Origin: an uncultured Oscillospiraceae bacterium
GTDB taxonomy: Bacteria > Bacillota > Clostridia > Oscillospirales > Oscillospiraceae
DNA length: 11,420 bases
NCBI GenBank assembly: GCA_934635545.1
Contig: CAKTZN010000046.1
Coordinates: forward strand, 1-11,420
Direction of reading: 5' to 3'
Positions within the stretch are counted from its first letter, which is position 1, and every line of letters begins with the position of its first letter. Below are positions 1-6,911 of the stretch, piece after piece. The position numbers and the translations under genes were made by a program. Under the pieces are notes generated by a model that saw only the letters and a list, made by a program, of their open reading frames with translations, was not told where the DNA came from and made no database searches.

Positions 1-23
1 GAGCGGAAGGGAGCCTTTCGATC

Positions 24-935
24 ATGAGCCATACAACAAAGCCTGCCGCATACTATCATCTGCCCGGCCTGTTCGAGTTTTACGAGCTGTACCGGCTGTT
101 TCTGCCGCTGTTCCGCCGCCATCGGGAATACTTCTATGACTGGTGCGAGATCGGCTCACTGTACGGCGCGCCGGAGGACTGCCTCTGGGGCGGCGGCCGC
201 GTGGGGGAGGGGGACTGCGATCCCCGCGAGGTGCTGGCCCTGACGCGGGAATACGGGATATCCGCCCGGCTGACCTTCAGCAATTCCCTGCTGCGCGAAG
301 AGCATCTGACCGACCCAAAATGCAACGCACTGTGCCGCCTGTTTGCCGGGAGCCAAGGCCCGCGGAACGGCGTCATCGTCCACTCGGAACTGCTGCTGGA
401 CTACCTGAAGCGGACGTATCCCCAGCTTTACTTCGTCTCCTCCACCACCAAGGTGCTGACGGACTTCCGGGACTTCCAGCGGGAGGCGGAACGACCGGAC
501 TTCCGCTATATCGTGCCGGATTTCCGCCTGAATAAGGCGTTTGACAAGCTGAACACCTTGCCGGAGCGCTTGCGGGAGAAGGTGGAATTCCTTTGCAACG
601 AGTGCTGCTTCTTTGGCTGCCGGGACAGAAGAGCCTGCTATGAGGCGGTCAGCCGGAAGAACCTGGGGGAGGACGGCCCGGAGCACCGCTGCGCCGCGCC
701 GGACGCCGCCGGAGGGTACCGCTTTTCAAAAGCCATGCGCAATCCCGGCTTTATCGGCGTGGAGGATATCCGGAACGTCTATCTGCCCATGGGCTTTTCC
801 CAGTTCAAGCTTGAGGGCCGGGGCCTTGGCAGCGCGCTGATCCTGGAATTCCTGCTGTACTACATGACGAAGCCGGAGTACCACCTGCCGGTGCGCGAGG
901 CCATCTATCTGGACAACACGCTGGATCTGTTTTAG
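24..935 (+). CDS. U32-peptidase-like TIM-barrel protein with cysteine cluster, function unknown
   Basis: Complete 303-residue protein; the start at 24 is backed by GGAAGGGAG at 5-13. I do not recognise a named gene. What suggests the U32 (collagenase-like) fold is a series of strand-like segments (ISARLTFSNS near 79-88, GVIVHSE near 116-122, FRYIVPDFRLN near 160-170, VEFLCNECC near 187-195) followed by FKLEGR at 261-266, which resembles the KIEGR block of U32 proteins. Cysteines crowd at 191, 194, 195, 199, 205 and 223. Several U32-family members (UbiU, UbiV, RlhA, TrhP) bind a [4Fe-4S] cluster through cysteines and act in RNA or quinone hydroxylation, so a cluster here is a reasonable inference but unproven. 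No signal peptide or membrane segment is visible, so it is probably cytoplasmic. It is shorter than full U32 proteins and close in size to UbiV-like ones. The gene call is firm; the family assignment is moderate. Confidence 0.72.
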   Translation: MSHTTKPAAYYHLPGLFEFYELYRLFLPLFRRHREYFYDWCEIGSLYGAPEDCLWGGGRVGEGDCDPREVLALTREYGISARLTFSNSLLREEHLTDPKCNALCRLFAGSQGPRNGVIVHSELLLDYLKRTYPQLYFVSSTTKVLTDFRDFQREAERPDFRYIVPDFRLNKAFDKLNTLPERLREKVEFLCNECCFFGCRDRRACYEAVSRKNLGEDGPEHRCAAPDAAGGYRFSKAMRNPGFIGVEDIRNVYLPMGFSQFKLEGRGLGSALILEFLLYYMTKPEYHLPVREAIYLDNTLDLF

Positions 936-943
936 CCGCCGTG

Positions 944-973
944 CTGGCAATTTCCCGGCATCTGTGGTAAAAT
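944..973 (+). promoter_or_regulatory. Probable sigma-70-type promoter for tex
   Basis: An extended -10 element, TGG followed by TAAAAT (965-973, one mismatch to TATAAT), lies 18 bases after a partial -35 CTGGCA (944-949, four of six). Transcription would start near 980, giving a leader of about 57 bases for tex. It is the only promoter-like sequence in the 101-base gap. Confidence 0.5.
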
Positions 974-997
974 AGACCCGATACATCGCATTCTACC

Positions 998-1019
998 GGA
1001 CGCCCCGCGGCGTCCTTTT
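998..1019 (+). terminator. Short intrinsic-terminator-like hairpin between the U32-like gene and tex
   Basis: A perfect 7-bp GC-rich stem (GGACGCC 998-1004 with GGCGTCC 1009-1015, loop CCGC) is followed directly by TTTT. It can end transcripts of the upstream gene. It also lies downstream of the only visible tex promoter and 17 bases before the tex start codon, so tex transcripts must pass it. The short T-run suggests partial termination. Confidence 0.6.
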
Positions 1020-1036
1020 CAAGGAAAGGAAATCAT

Positions 1037-3196
1037 ATGGATATCATTCAGACCCTGGCACAGGAGCTTGACAAGAACCCCCAGCATGTGGAAAACGTGG
1101 TCCGCCTGCTGGACGAGGGCAACACCATCCCCTTCATCGCCCGCTACCGCAAGGAGCTCCACGGTGCCATGGACGACACCGCCCTGCGCACCCTGGAGGA
1201 ACGGCTCCAGTACCTGCGGAATCTGGCCGACCGCCGCGAGGCGGTGAAGAAGGCCATTGAGGAGCAGGGCAAGCTGACGGCGGAGCTGTCCGCCGCCATC
1301 GACAGCGCCGGAACGCTGGCGGAGGTGGAGGACCTGTACCGCCCCTATAAGCAGAAGCGCCGCACCCGCGCCACGGCGGCACGGGAGAAGGGCCTGGAGC
1401 CCCTGGCCCAGCTCCTGCTGGCCCAGGAGAAGTCCTGCCCCGCGCCGGAGGACGCAGCACAGGACTACATCGACCCGGAGAAGGGCGTGGAGACCGTGGC
1501 CGACGCCCTGCAGGGCGCCAACGACATCGTGGCCGAGCTGCTGTCCGACGACGCGGAGATCCGCAAGGCCCTGCGGGGCCTGCTGACGCGGCAGGGCCAT
1601 CTCCGCAGTCTGGCCGCCACGGAGGAGGACACCGTCTACCGGCTGTACTACGACTTCGACCAGCCGCTTTCCAAGCTGGCGGGGCACCAGATCCTGGCCA
1701 TCAACCGGGGCGAGAAGGAGGGCGTCCTCTCCGTCACTGTGCTGCTGGACCGGGACGCGGCGCTGCCGCTGCTGCGCCGCGCCGTGGTGAAGCCCGGCTC
1801 ACCCGCCATGGAGTTCATCAAGGCCGCCTGCGAGGATGCCTATGACCGGCTCATCTACCCCTCGCTGGAGCGGGAGGCCCGCAATACCCTGACGGACGCC
1901 GCCAACGAGGGCGCCATCGGCCAGTTCGCCCTGAACCTGAAGCCCCTGCTGATGCAGCCGCCGGTGAAGGGCAAGGTCACTATGGGCCTTGACCCCGGCT
2001 ACCGCATGGGCTGCAAGGTGGCGGTGGTGGACGGCACCGGCAAGGTGCTGGATACCGCCGTGGTGTATCCCACCTACGGCCAGCGGCAGAAGGAGGAAGC
2101 CATCACGACCTTGGCTAGGCTGATCCGGAAGCACGGCGTGGCGCACATCGCCATCGGCAACGGCACCGCCAGCCGCGAGACGGAGCAGATGGCGGTGGAG
2201 CTGATCCGCCGGGTGAACGAGACCGGCGCCCACGTCAGCTATATGATCGTGTCCGAGGCGGGCGCGTCTGTGTACTCCGCCAGCAAGCTGGCCGCCGAGG
2301 AGTTCCCCCAGTACGACGTGAACCTCCGCAGCGCCGTGTCCATCGCCCGGCGCTTGCAGGATCCCCTGGCGGAGCTGGTGAAGATCGACCCCAAGGCCAT
2401 CGGCGTGGGCCAGTATCAGCACGATATGCCCGCCAGGCAGTTGGACGAGGCCCTCAGCGGTGTGGTGGAGGACTGCGTCAACGCTGTGGGCGTGGATATC
2501 AACACGGCGTCGCCGTCCCTTCTGCAGCGGGTGGCGGGCCTGAACGGCACCACAGCGAAAAACGTGGTGGCCTATCGGGAGGAGAACGGCGCGTTTACCT
2601 CCCGCGCCCAGATCAAGAAGGTGCCCAAGCTGGGGCCCAAGGCCTTCCAGCAGTGCGCCGGATTCCTGCGGGTGCCGGAGAGCAAGAGCGTGCTGGACAA
2701 CACCGCCGTCCACCCGGAGAGCTACGACGCCGCCAAGGCGCTGCTGGAGCTGGCGGGCTATACCCTGGCGGACGTGAAGGCCGAGCGCATCGCCGACCTG
2801 CCGCAGCGCATCAAGGCCTACGGCGAGGAGAAGGCCGCCCGGGCCATCGGCGTGGGCGTGCCTACCCTGCGGGATATCACCGTCGAGCTGCTGAAGCCGG
2901 GCCGGGACGTCCGCGACGAGCTGCCCAAGCCCATCCTCCGCACCGACGTGCTGGAGATGAAGGATCTCAAGCCCGGCATGGAACTGACCGGCACCGTGCG
3001 CAACGTCATCGACTTCGGCGTGTTTGTGGACATCGGCGTCCACCAGGACGGCCTGGTGCATATCTCCCAGGTGGCGGACAAGTTCATCCGCCACCCCTCC
3101 GAGGTGGTGTCCGTGGGCGACATCGTCAAGGTGGTGGTGCTGGACGTGGACGAGAAGAAAAAGCGCATCAGCCTCAGCATGCGGCAGGCGAAATGA
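1037..3196 (+). CDS. tex: Tex, RNA-binding transcription accessory protein with S1 domain
   Basis: Complete 719-residue Tex/YhgF-family protein, in the family's usual range. Tex is a cytoplasmic nucleic-acid-binding protein linked to transcription and stress tolerance; its exact biochemical role is not settled. Domains in order: the Tex N-terminal helical region (about 1-190, with IPFIARYRKE near 32-41 and EVEDLYRPYK near 95-104); a YqgF/RNase H-like domain beginning at about 314, with MGLDPGYR at 316-323; a helix-hairpin-helix region at about 484-545 (VDINTASPSLLQRVAGLN and VPKLGPKAFQQCAGFLRV); and a C-terminal S1 RNA-binding domain at about 643-717 (GTVRNVIDFGVFVDIGVHQDG, then the DEKKKRISLSMR end). 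The start is supported by AAAGGA at 1025-1030. A reductase-like gene follows after 53 bases with no terminator between, so the two are probably co-transcribed. Nothing is truncated. Confidence 0.97.
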   Translation: MDIIQTLAQELDKNPQHVENVVRLLDEGNTIPFIARYRKELHGAMDDTALRTLEERLQYLRNLADRREAVKKAIEEQGKLTAELSAAIDSAGTLAEVEDLYRPYKQKRRTRATAAREKGLEPLAQLLLAQEKSCPAPEDAAQDYIDPEKGVETVADALQGANDIVAELLSDDAEIRKALRGLLTRQGHLRSLAATEEDTVYRLYYDFDQPLSKLAGHQILAINRGEKEGVLSVTVLLDRDAALPLLRRAVVKPGSPAMEFIKAACEDAYDRLIYPSLEREARNTLTDAANEGAIGQFALNLKPLLMQPPVKGKVTMGLDPGYRMGCKVAVVDGTGKVLDTAVVYPTYGQRQKEEAITTLARLIRKHGVAHIAIGNGTASRETEQMAVELIRRVNETGAHVSYMIVSEAGASVYSASKLAAEEFPQYDVNLRSAVSIARRLQDPLAELVKIDPKAIGVGQYQHDMPARQLDEALSGVVEDCVNAVGVDINTASPSLLQRVAGLNGTTAKNVVAYREENGAFTSRAQIKKVPKLGPKAFQQCAGFLRVPESKSVLDNTAVHPESYDAAKALLELAGYTLADVKAERIADLPQRIKAYGEEKAARAIGVGVPTLRDITVELLKPGRDVRDELPKPILRTDVLEMKDLKPGMELTGTVRNVIDFGVFVDIGVHQDGLVHISQVADKFIRHPSEVVSVGDIVKVVVLDVDEKKKRISLSMRQAK

Positions 3197-3249
3197 GCCG
3201 CCGTGCCGCGGAGACCGTGATACGAAAGAGAAGGTAAGGAGGGTTTTCT

Positions 3250-4344
3250 ATGGAATACCGCATTCTGCCCCACGGCGGGGAAAAGATCGGCGTCATCGGC
3301 ATGGGCTCCTCTGTGATCGGCGCGCAGCCGGAGGAGGAGATCATCGCCGCTGTCCGTGCCGCCTATGAAAGCGGCGTCAACTATTTCGACATGGCCGGCG
3401 GCCACGCCGCCATCTTTGCCGCTTACGGCAAGGCCCTGCAGGGCATCCGGGACAAGGTGTATCTCCAGATCCACTTCGGCGCGGACTACACCTCCGGCGA
3501 GTACGGCTGGACCACGGAGCTGGACGAGATCAAGCGGTCCGTGGCCTGGCAGTTGGAGAAGCTGCGGACCGACTATATCGACGTGGGCTTCATCCACTGT
3601 CTGGACGAGGAGAGCGACCTGACCGCCTATCGGGCAAACGGCGTGCTGGACTATGTCCTTGACCTGAAAAAGCAGGGCGTCATCCGCCACATCGGCCTGT
3701 CCTCCCATACGCCGGCGCTGGTGAACAAGGTGCTGGACATGGGCATCGTGGACGTGGTGATGTTCAGCATCAACCCCGCCTATGACTATGGGCAGGGGGA
3801 CTTCGGCATCGGCGGGAACACCGAGCGCTATGACCTGTACCGCCGCTGCCAGCGGGAGGGCGTGGGCATCACCGTCATGAAGCCCTTCTGCGGCGGCCAG
3901 CTACTGGACGCGGCACAGTCTCCTTTCGGCGTGGCCCTGACCCGGGAGCAGTGCATCCAGTACGCCCTGGACAAGCCCGGCGTGATCGCCGTCCTGCCCG
4001 GCTTCGGCAGCGAGAGGGAGATGCATGAGGTGCTGTCCTTCTTTGACGCGCCGGAGGCGGCCCGGGACTACTCCTGCCTGGGCGCGCTGGCGCCTGAGAG
4101 CGCGGTGGGCCGCTGCGTCTACTGCAAGCACTGCCATCCCTGTCCCGCCGGACTGGACATCGCCCTGATCAACAAGTACTACGACCTGGCCATGCAGGGG
4201 GACAATCTGGCCCGTGAGCACTATCTGACGCTGGAAAAGCGGGCCGGTGACTGCATCGCCTGCGGCCACTGCGACAGCCGCTGTCCCTTCCATGTGGCCC
4301 AGAGCCAGCGGATGGAGACCATCCGGGACTACTTCGGCGCGTAA
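3250..4344 (+). CDS. Aldo/keto-reductase-fold protein with C-terminal Fe-S motifs
   Basis: Complete 364-residue protein with a strong ribosome binding site (TAAGGAGGG, 3235-3243). Residues 1 to about 275 form an aldo/keto reductase barrel: the N-terminal IGVIGMGSSVIG, SGVNYFDMAGG around Asp47, LRTDYIDVGFIH ending at His116, IRHIGLSSH, and AVLPGFGSE near the usual NADPH-binding end. The last ~75 residues carry two cysteine motifs, CVYCKHCHPCP and CIACGHCDSRCP; the second is a standard CX2CX2CX3CP ferredoxin motif, so [4Fe-4S] clusters are likely. Of the family's Asp-Tyr-Lys-His tetrad, Asp47 and His116 are present, but His52 and His75 occupy the Tyr and Lys positions. Classical carbonyl reduction is therefore doubtful; an electron-transfer role is possible. 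It is cytoplasmic, with no signal peptide. It follows tex closely and ends at a strong terminator. Family call firm, substrate unknown. Confidence 0.93.
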   Translation: MEYRILPHGGEKIGVIGMGSSVIGAQPEEEIIAAVRAAYESGVNYFDMAGGHAAIFAAYGKALQGIRDKVYLQIHFGADYTSGEYGWTTELDEIKRSVAWQLEKLRTDYIDVGFIHCLDEESDLTAYRANGVLDYVLDLKKQGVIRHIGLSSHTPALVNKVLDMGIVDVVMFSINPAYDYGQGDFGIGGNTERYDLYRRCQREGVGITVMKPFCGGQLLDAAQSPFGVALTREQCIQYALDKPGVIAVLPGFGSEREMHEVLSFFDAPEAARDYSCLGALAPESAVGRCVYCKHCHPCPAGLDIALINKYYDLAMQGDNLAREHYLTLEKRAGDCIACGHCDSRCPFHVAQSQRMETIRDYFGA

Positions 4345-4360
4345 GCTGACCGAAAAATAA

Positions 4361-4398
4361 CGCCGTCCGGGCGAAAGCGCCCGGACGGCGTTTCTTTT
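4361..4398 (+). terminator. Strong Rho-independent terminator after the reductase gene
   Basis: A perfect 13-bp stem (CGCCGTCCGGGCG 4361-4373 with CGCCCGGACGGCG 4378-4390, loop AAAG) is followed by TTTCTTTT. A preceding A-rich stretch (4353-4360) means it could also work on the other strand, although no minus-strand gene faces it. It closes the tex-reductase transcript. Confidence 0.93.
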
Positions 4399-4423
4399 GC
4401 CTGACCGCGCCGGGACAACACCG

Positions 4424-4443
4424 CAAGCACAGGCAAAAAGCTG
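4424..4443 (+). promoter_or_regulatory. Candidate regulator-binding repeats upstream of the phosphorylase promoter
   Basis: CAAGCACAGG (4424-4433) is followed immediately by CAAAAAGCTG (4434-4443). The first matches the unit CAAGCGCAGG at the binding-protein promoter (10151-10160) in nine of ten bases; the second resembles the degenerate unit CAAAATTGCG there (10121-10130). The site ends 12 bases before the possible -35. A shared regulator is an inference. Confidence 0.33.
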
Positions 4444-4455
4444 CACTTTCAGTTC

Positions 4456-4484
4456 TTCCTATCCCGCGGGAAAACCGGTATAAT
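4456..4484 (+). promoter_or_regulatory. Promoter of the phosphorylase-mutase operon
   Basis: A perfect -10 TATAAT (4479-4484) lies 17 bases after a weak -35 TTCCTA (4456-4461, three of six). The weak -35 would suit a promoter that needs an activator. The spacer holds a perfect 10-base palindrome, TCCCGCGGGA (4462-4471). Transcription would begin near 4491, about 26 bases before the start codon. Confidence 0.62.
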
Positions 4485-4516
4485 CACAGTGAATCCATAG
4501 ATGCGGAGGTGCCGCC

Positions 4517-6910
4517 ATGCAATACGGCCATTTTGACAACGAAAAGCGGGAATATGTGATCGACCGGGTGGATATCCCGGTCTCCTGGACCAACTACATC
4601 GGGCAGAAGGACATGTACGGCGTGTTCAACCACACGGCGGGCGGCTATCTGCTGTGCGGCTCGTCGGAGTATCACCGCATCACCCGGTTCCGGCCCAACG
4701 GCGTCCCCATGGACGGCCCCGGCCACTATGTGTACGTCCGGGACGATGATACCGGCGACTACTGGACCATCTCCTGGCAGCCGGTGGGCAAGGACATGAC
4801 GAAATACACCTGCCGCCACGGACTGGGCTATGTGCGCTACGAGAGCACATACAGCGATATCCGCGCCAGCCAGACGCTGTTCGTGGCCATGGATGATCCT
4901 GTGGAGCTGTGGGACGTGGCGCTGCGGAACGACAGTGGCCGCACCCGGCATCTTTCCGTGTTCTCCTATGCCGAGTTCAGCTTCCACCATGTGGATATGG
5001 ACAACCGGAACTTCCAGATGAGCCTGTACGCCGCCGGAAGCCGCTACCAGGACGGCGTCATCGAATATGAGCTGCACTATGAGGACAGGGGCTATCAGTT
5101 CTTTACCGCCGATTTTGCCCCCGACGGCTTCGACTGCCTGCGGGACAGCTTTATTGGCCCCTACCGCACGGAGCGCGATCCCATCGCCGTAGAGCGGGGA
5201 CAGTGCGGCGGCTCCTTTGAAAACGGCGGCAACCACTGCGCCGTGCTGCATAAGTCCCTGACGCTGGCGGCGGGGGAGGAGGTCAAGCTCCTCTGCCTGC
5301 TGGGCGAGGGCGGCTTTGAAAACGCCGCCGCCATGCGGGCGAAATACACCCGGCAGCGGACGGAGGAGGACTTCCGCCGTCTGGCGGCCTTCTGGGACGA
5401 AAAGCTCAGCGCCCTGCAGGTGGAGACCCCCAACGAGGGCATGAACACCGAGCTGAACATCTGGAACCTCTATCAGAGCGAGATCAACGTCATGTTCTCC
5501 CGGTTTACCTCCTTTATCGAGGTGGGCGGCCGTGTGGGCCTTGGCTACCGGGACACGGCGCAGGACGCCATGACCATCCCCCACTCCAACCCCGCCAGGT
5601 GCCGCGGCCGCATCGTAGAGCTGCTGCGGGCCCTGACCAACGAGGGATATGGCCTGCACCTGTTTGAGCCCCGGTGGTTCGAGCCGGAGCAGCCCAGACC
5701 CGCCTTCAAGTCACCCACGGTGATCCCCACGCCGGACAAAAGCCAGATCGTCCACGGGCTGAAGGACGCCTGCGCCGACGACGCCCTGTGGCTGGTCAGC
5801 GCGGTGGTGCAGTATATCCGGGAGACCGGCGACTTTGCCTTTGCCGACGAGACCGTCACCTACGCCGACGGTGGCGCAGGCACGGTATACGAGCATTTGC
5901 AGCGGATCCTGGATTTCTCCGCCCGCCAGGTGGGGCAGAACGGGATCTGCAAGGGCCTGCGGGCCGACTGGAACGACTGCCTGAATCTGGGCGGCGGCGA
6001 GAGCGCCATGGTCAGCTTCCTGCACCACTGGGCGCTGGGCAATTTCACGGCGCTGGCAAAGCGGCTGGGCCGGGACGGGGACGCTGTCCGCTATGAGGCT
6101 ATGCGGGAGCAGGTGAAGGAGGTCTGCGAGCGGGTGCTGTGGGACGGCAAGTGGTACATCCGGGGCATCACCGCCGACAACCGACGGATCGGCACCCAGA
6201 CCGACGAACAGGGCCGCGTCCACATGGAGAGCAACACCTGGGCGGTGCTGTCCGGCGTGGCGGGACAGCAGCGGGGCGAAAGCGCCATGGACAGCGTGGA
6301 CGAGTATCTCTATACCCCCTATGGCCTGCTGCTGAACGCGCCCAGCTATACGACCATCGACGACGGCATCGGCTTCGTCACCCGTGTCTATCCGGGATTG
6401 AAGGAAAACGGCGCCATCTTCAGTCATCCCAACCCCTGGGCATGGTGCGCCGAGGCCATGCTGGGCCGGGGCAGCCGCGCCATGAAGTTCTATAACGCCC
6501 TGTGCCCCGCCCTGCAGAACGACCGGATCGAGGTGCGCAAGGCGGAGCCCTATACCTACTGCCAGTTTGTGGCGGGCCGGGATCACACCGCCTTCGGCCG
6601 GGCCCACCATCCCTTTATGACCGGCTCCTCCGGCTGGGCCTACTACGCCGCCACCCAGTACATTCTGGGCATCCGCCCGGACTTTGACAGTCTGACGGTG
6701 GATCCCTGCGTCCCGGCGGACTGGAGAGAATTCACCGTACACCGCCGCTGGCGGGGCGCCATGTATCACATCCATGTGACCAATCCCCACGGTGTGGAGA
6801 AGGGCATCGCGTCCCTGACGGTGGACGGCAGGGTAACGGAGACGCTGCCGGTGCTGCCGGCGGGCGCGGAATGCCATGTGGAAGCCGTCATGGGCGGAAA
6901 GGAGCGCTGA
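4517..6910 (+). CDS. GH94 disaccharide phosphorylase, N,N'-diacetylchitobiose phosphorylase-like
   Basis: Complete 797-residue cytoplasmic enzyme, start backed by GGAGGT at 4505-4510. GH94 enzymes use phosphate to split beta-linked glucosides with inversion, giving an alpha-sugar-1-phosphate and a free sugar. Expected layout: N-terminal beta-sandwich (about 1-270), helical linker, (alpha/alpha)6 catalytic barrel (about 310-720) and a small C-terminal beta domain. The catalytic motif ADWNDC is at 483-488, with Asp487 as the likely general acid. The start (MQYGHFDNEKREYVI), the length, SPTVIPTP, ADWNDCLNLGGGES and KENGAIFSHPNPWAW follow, from memory, Vibrio chitobiose phosphorylase (about 801 residues) more closely than cellobiose phosphorylases, which have a longer insertion after ADWNDCLNL. 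The likely substrate is (GlcNAc)2, giving GlcNAc-1-phosphate and GlcNAc; cellobiose or another disaccharide cannot be excluded. No signal peptide, so the substrate must be imported. The mutase gene follows one base after its stop. Confidence 0.93.
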   Translation: MQYGHFDNEKREYVIDRVDIPVSWTNYIGQKDMYGVFNHTAGGYLLCGSSEYHRITRFRPNGVPMDGPGHYVYVRDDDTGDYWTISWQPVGKDMTKYTCRHGLGYVRYESTYSDIRASQTLFVAMDDPVELWDVALRNDSGRTRHLSVFSYAEFSFHHVDMDNRNFQMSLYAAGSRYQDGVIEYELHYEDRGYQFFTADFAPDGFDCLRDSFIGPYRTERDPIAVERGQCGGSFENGGNHCAVLHKSLTLAAGEEVKLLCLLGEGGFENAAAMRAKYTRQRTEEDFRRLAAFWDEKLSALQVETPNEGMNTELNIWNLYQSEINVMFSRFTSFIEVGGRVGLGYRDTAQDAMTIPHSNPARCRGRIVELLRALTNEGYGLHLFEPRWFEPEQPRPAFKSPTVIPTPDKSQIVHGLKDACADDALWLVSAVVQYIRETGDFAFADETVTYADGGAGTVYEHLQRILDFSARQVGQNGICKGLRADWNDCLNLGGGESAMVSFLHHWALGNFTALAKRLGRDGDAVRYEAMREQVKEVCERVLWDGKWYIRGITADNRRIGTQTDEQGRVHMESNTWAVLSGVAGQQRGESAMDSVDEYLYTPYGLLLNAPSYTTIDDGIGFVTRVYPGLKENGAIFSHPNPWAWCAEAMLGRGSRAMKFYNALCPALQNDRIEVRKAEPYTYCQFVAGRDHTAFGRAHHPFMTGSSGWAYYAATQYILGIRPDFDSLTVDPCVPADWREFTVHRRWRGAMYHIHVTNPHGVEKGIASLTVDGRVTETLPVLPAGAECHVEAVMGGKER
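6898..6904 (+). promoter_or_regulatory. Ribosome binding site that fixes the mutase start
   Basis: AAAGGAG lies seven bases before the ATG at 6912, within the last codons of the phosphorylase gene. It favours 6912 over the in-frame upstream ATG at 6876, and the protein from 6912 begins with the conserved MIRFGTGGWRAII. Confidence 0.85.
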
Positions 6911-6911
6911 C

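Noticed and set aside
1020..1029. CAAGGAAAGG before tex as a copy of the CAAGNNNNGG motif
   Set aside because: It is the purine-rich ribosome binding region of tex, a single copy and not upstream of a promoter; a chance match.
6876..6911. Upstream in-frame ATG at 6876 as the mutase start
   Set aside because: It would overlap the end of the phosphorylase gene and add residues not expected before the conserved FGTGGWR start; ATG 6912 has a well-placed AAAGGAG.
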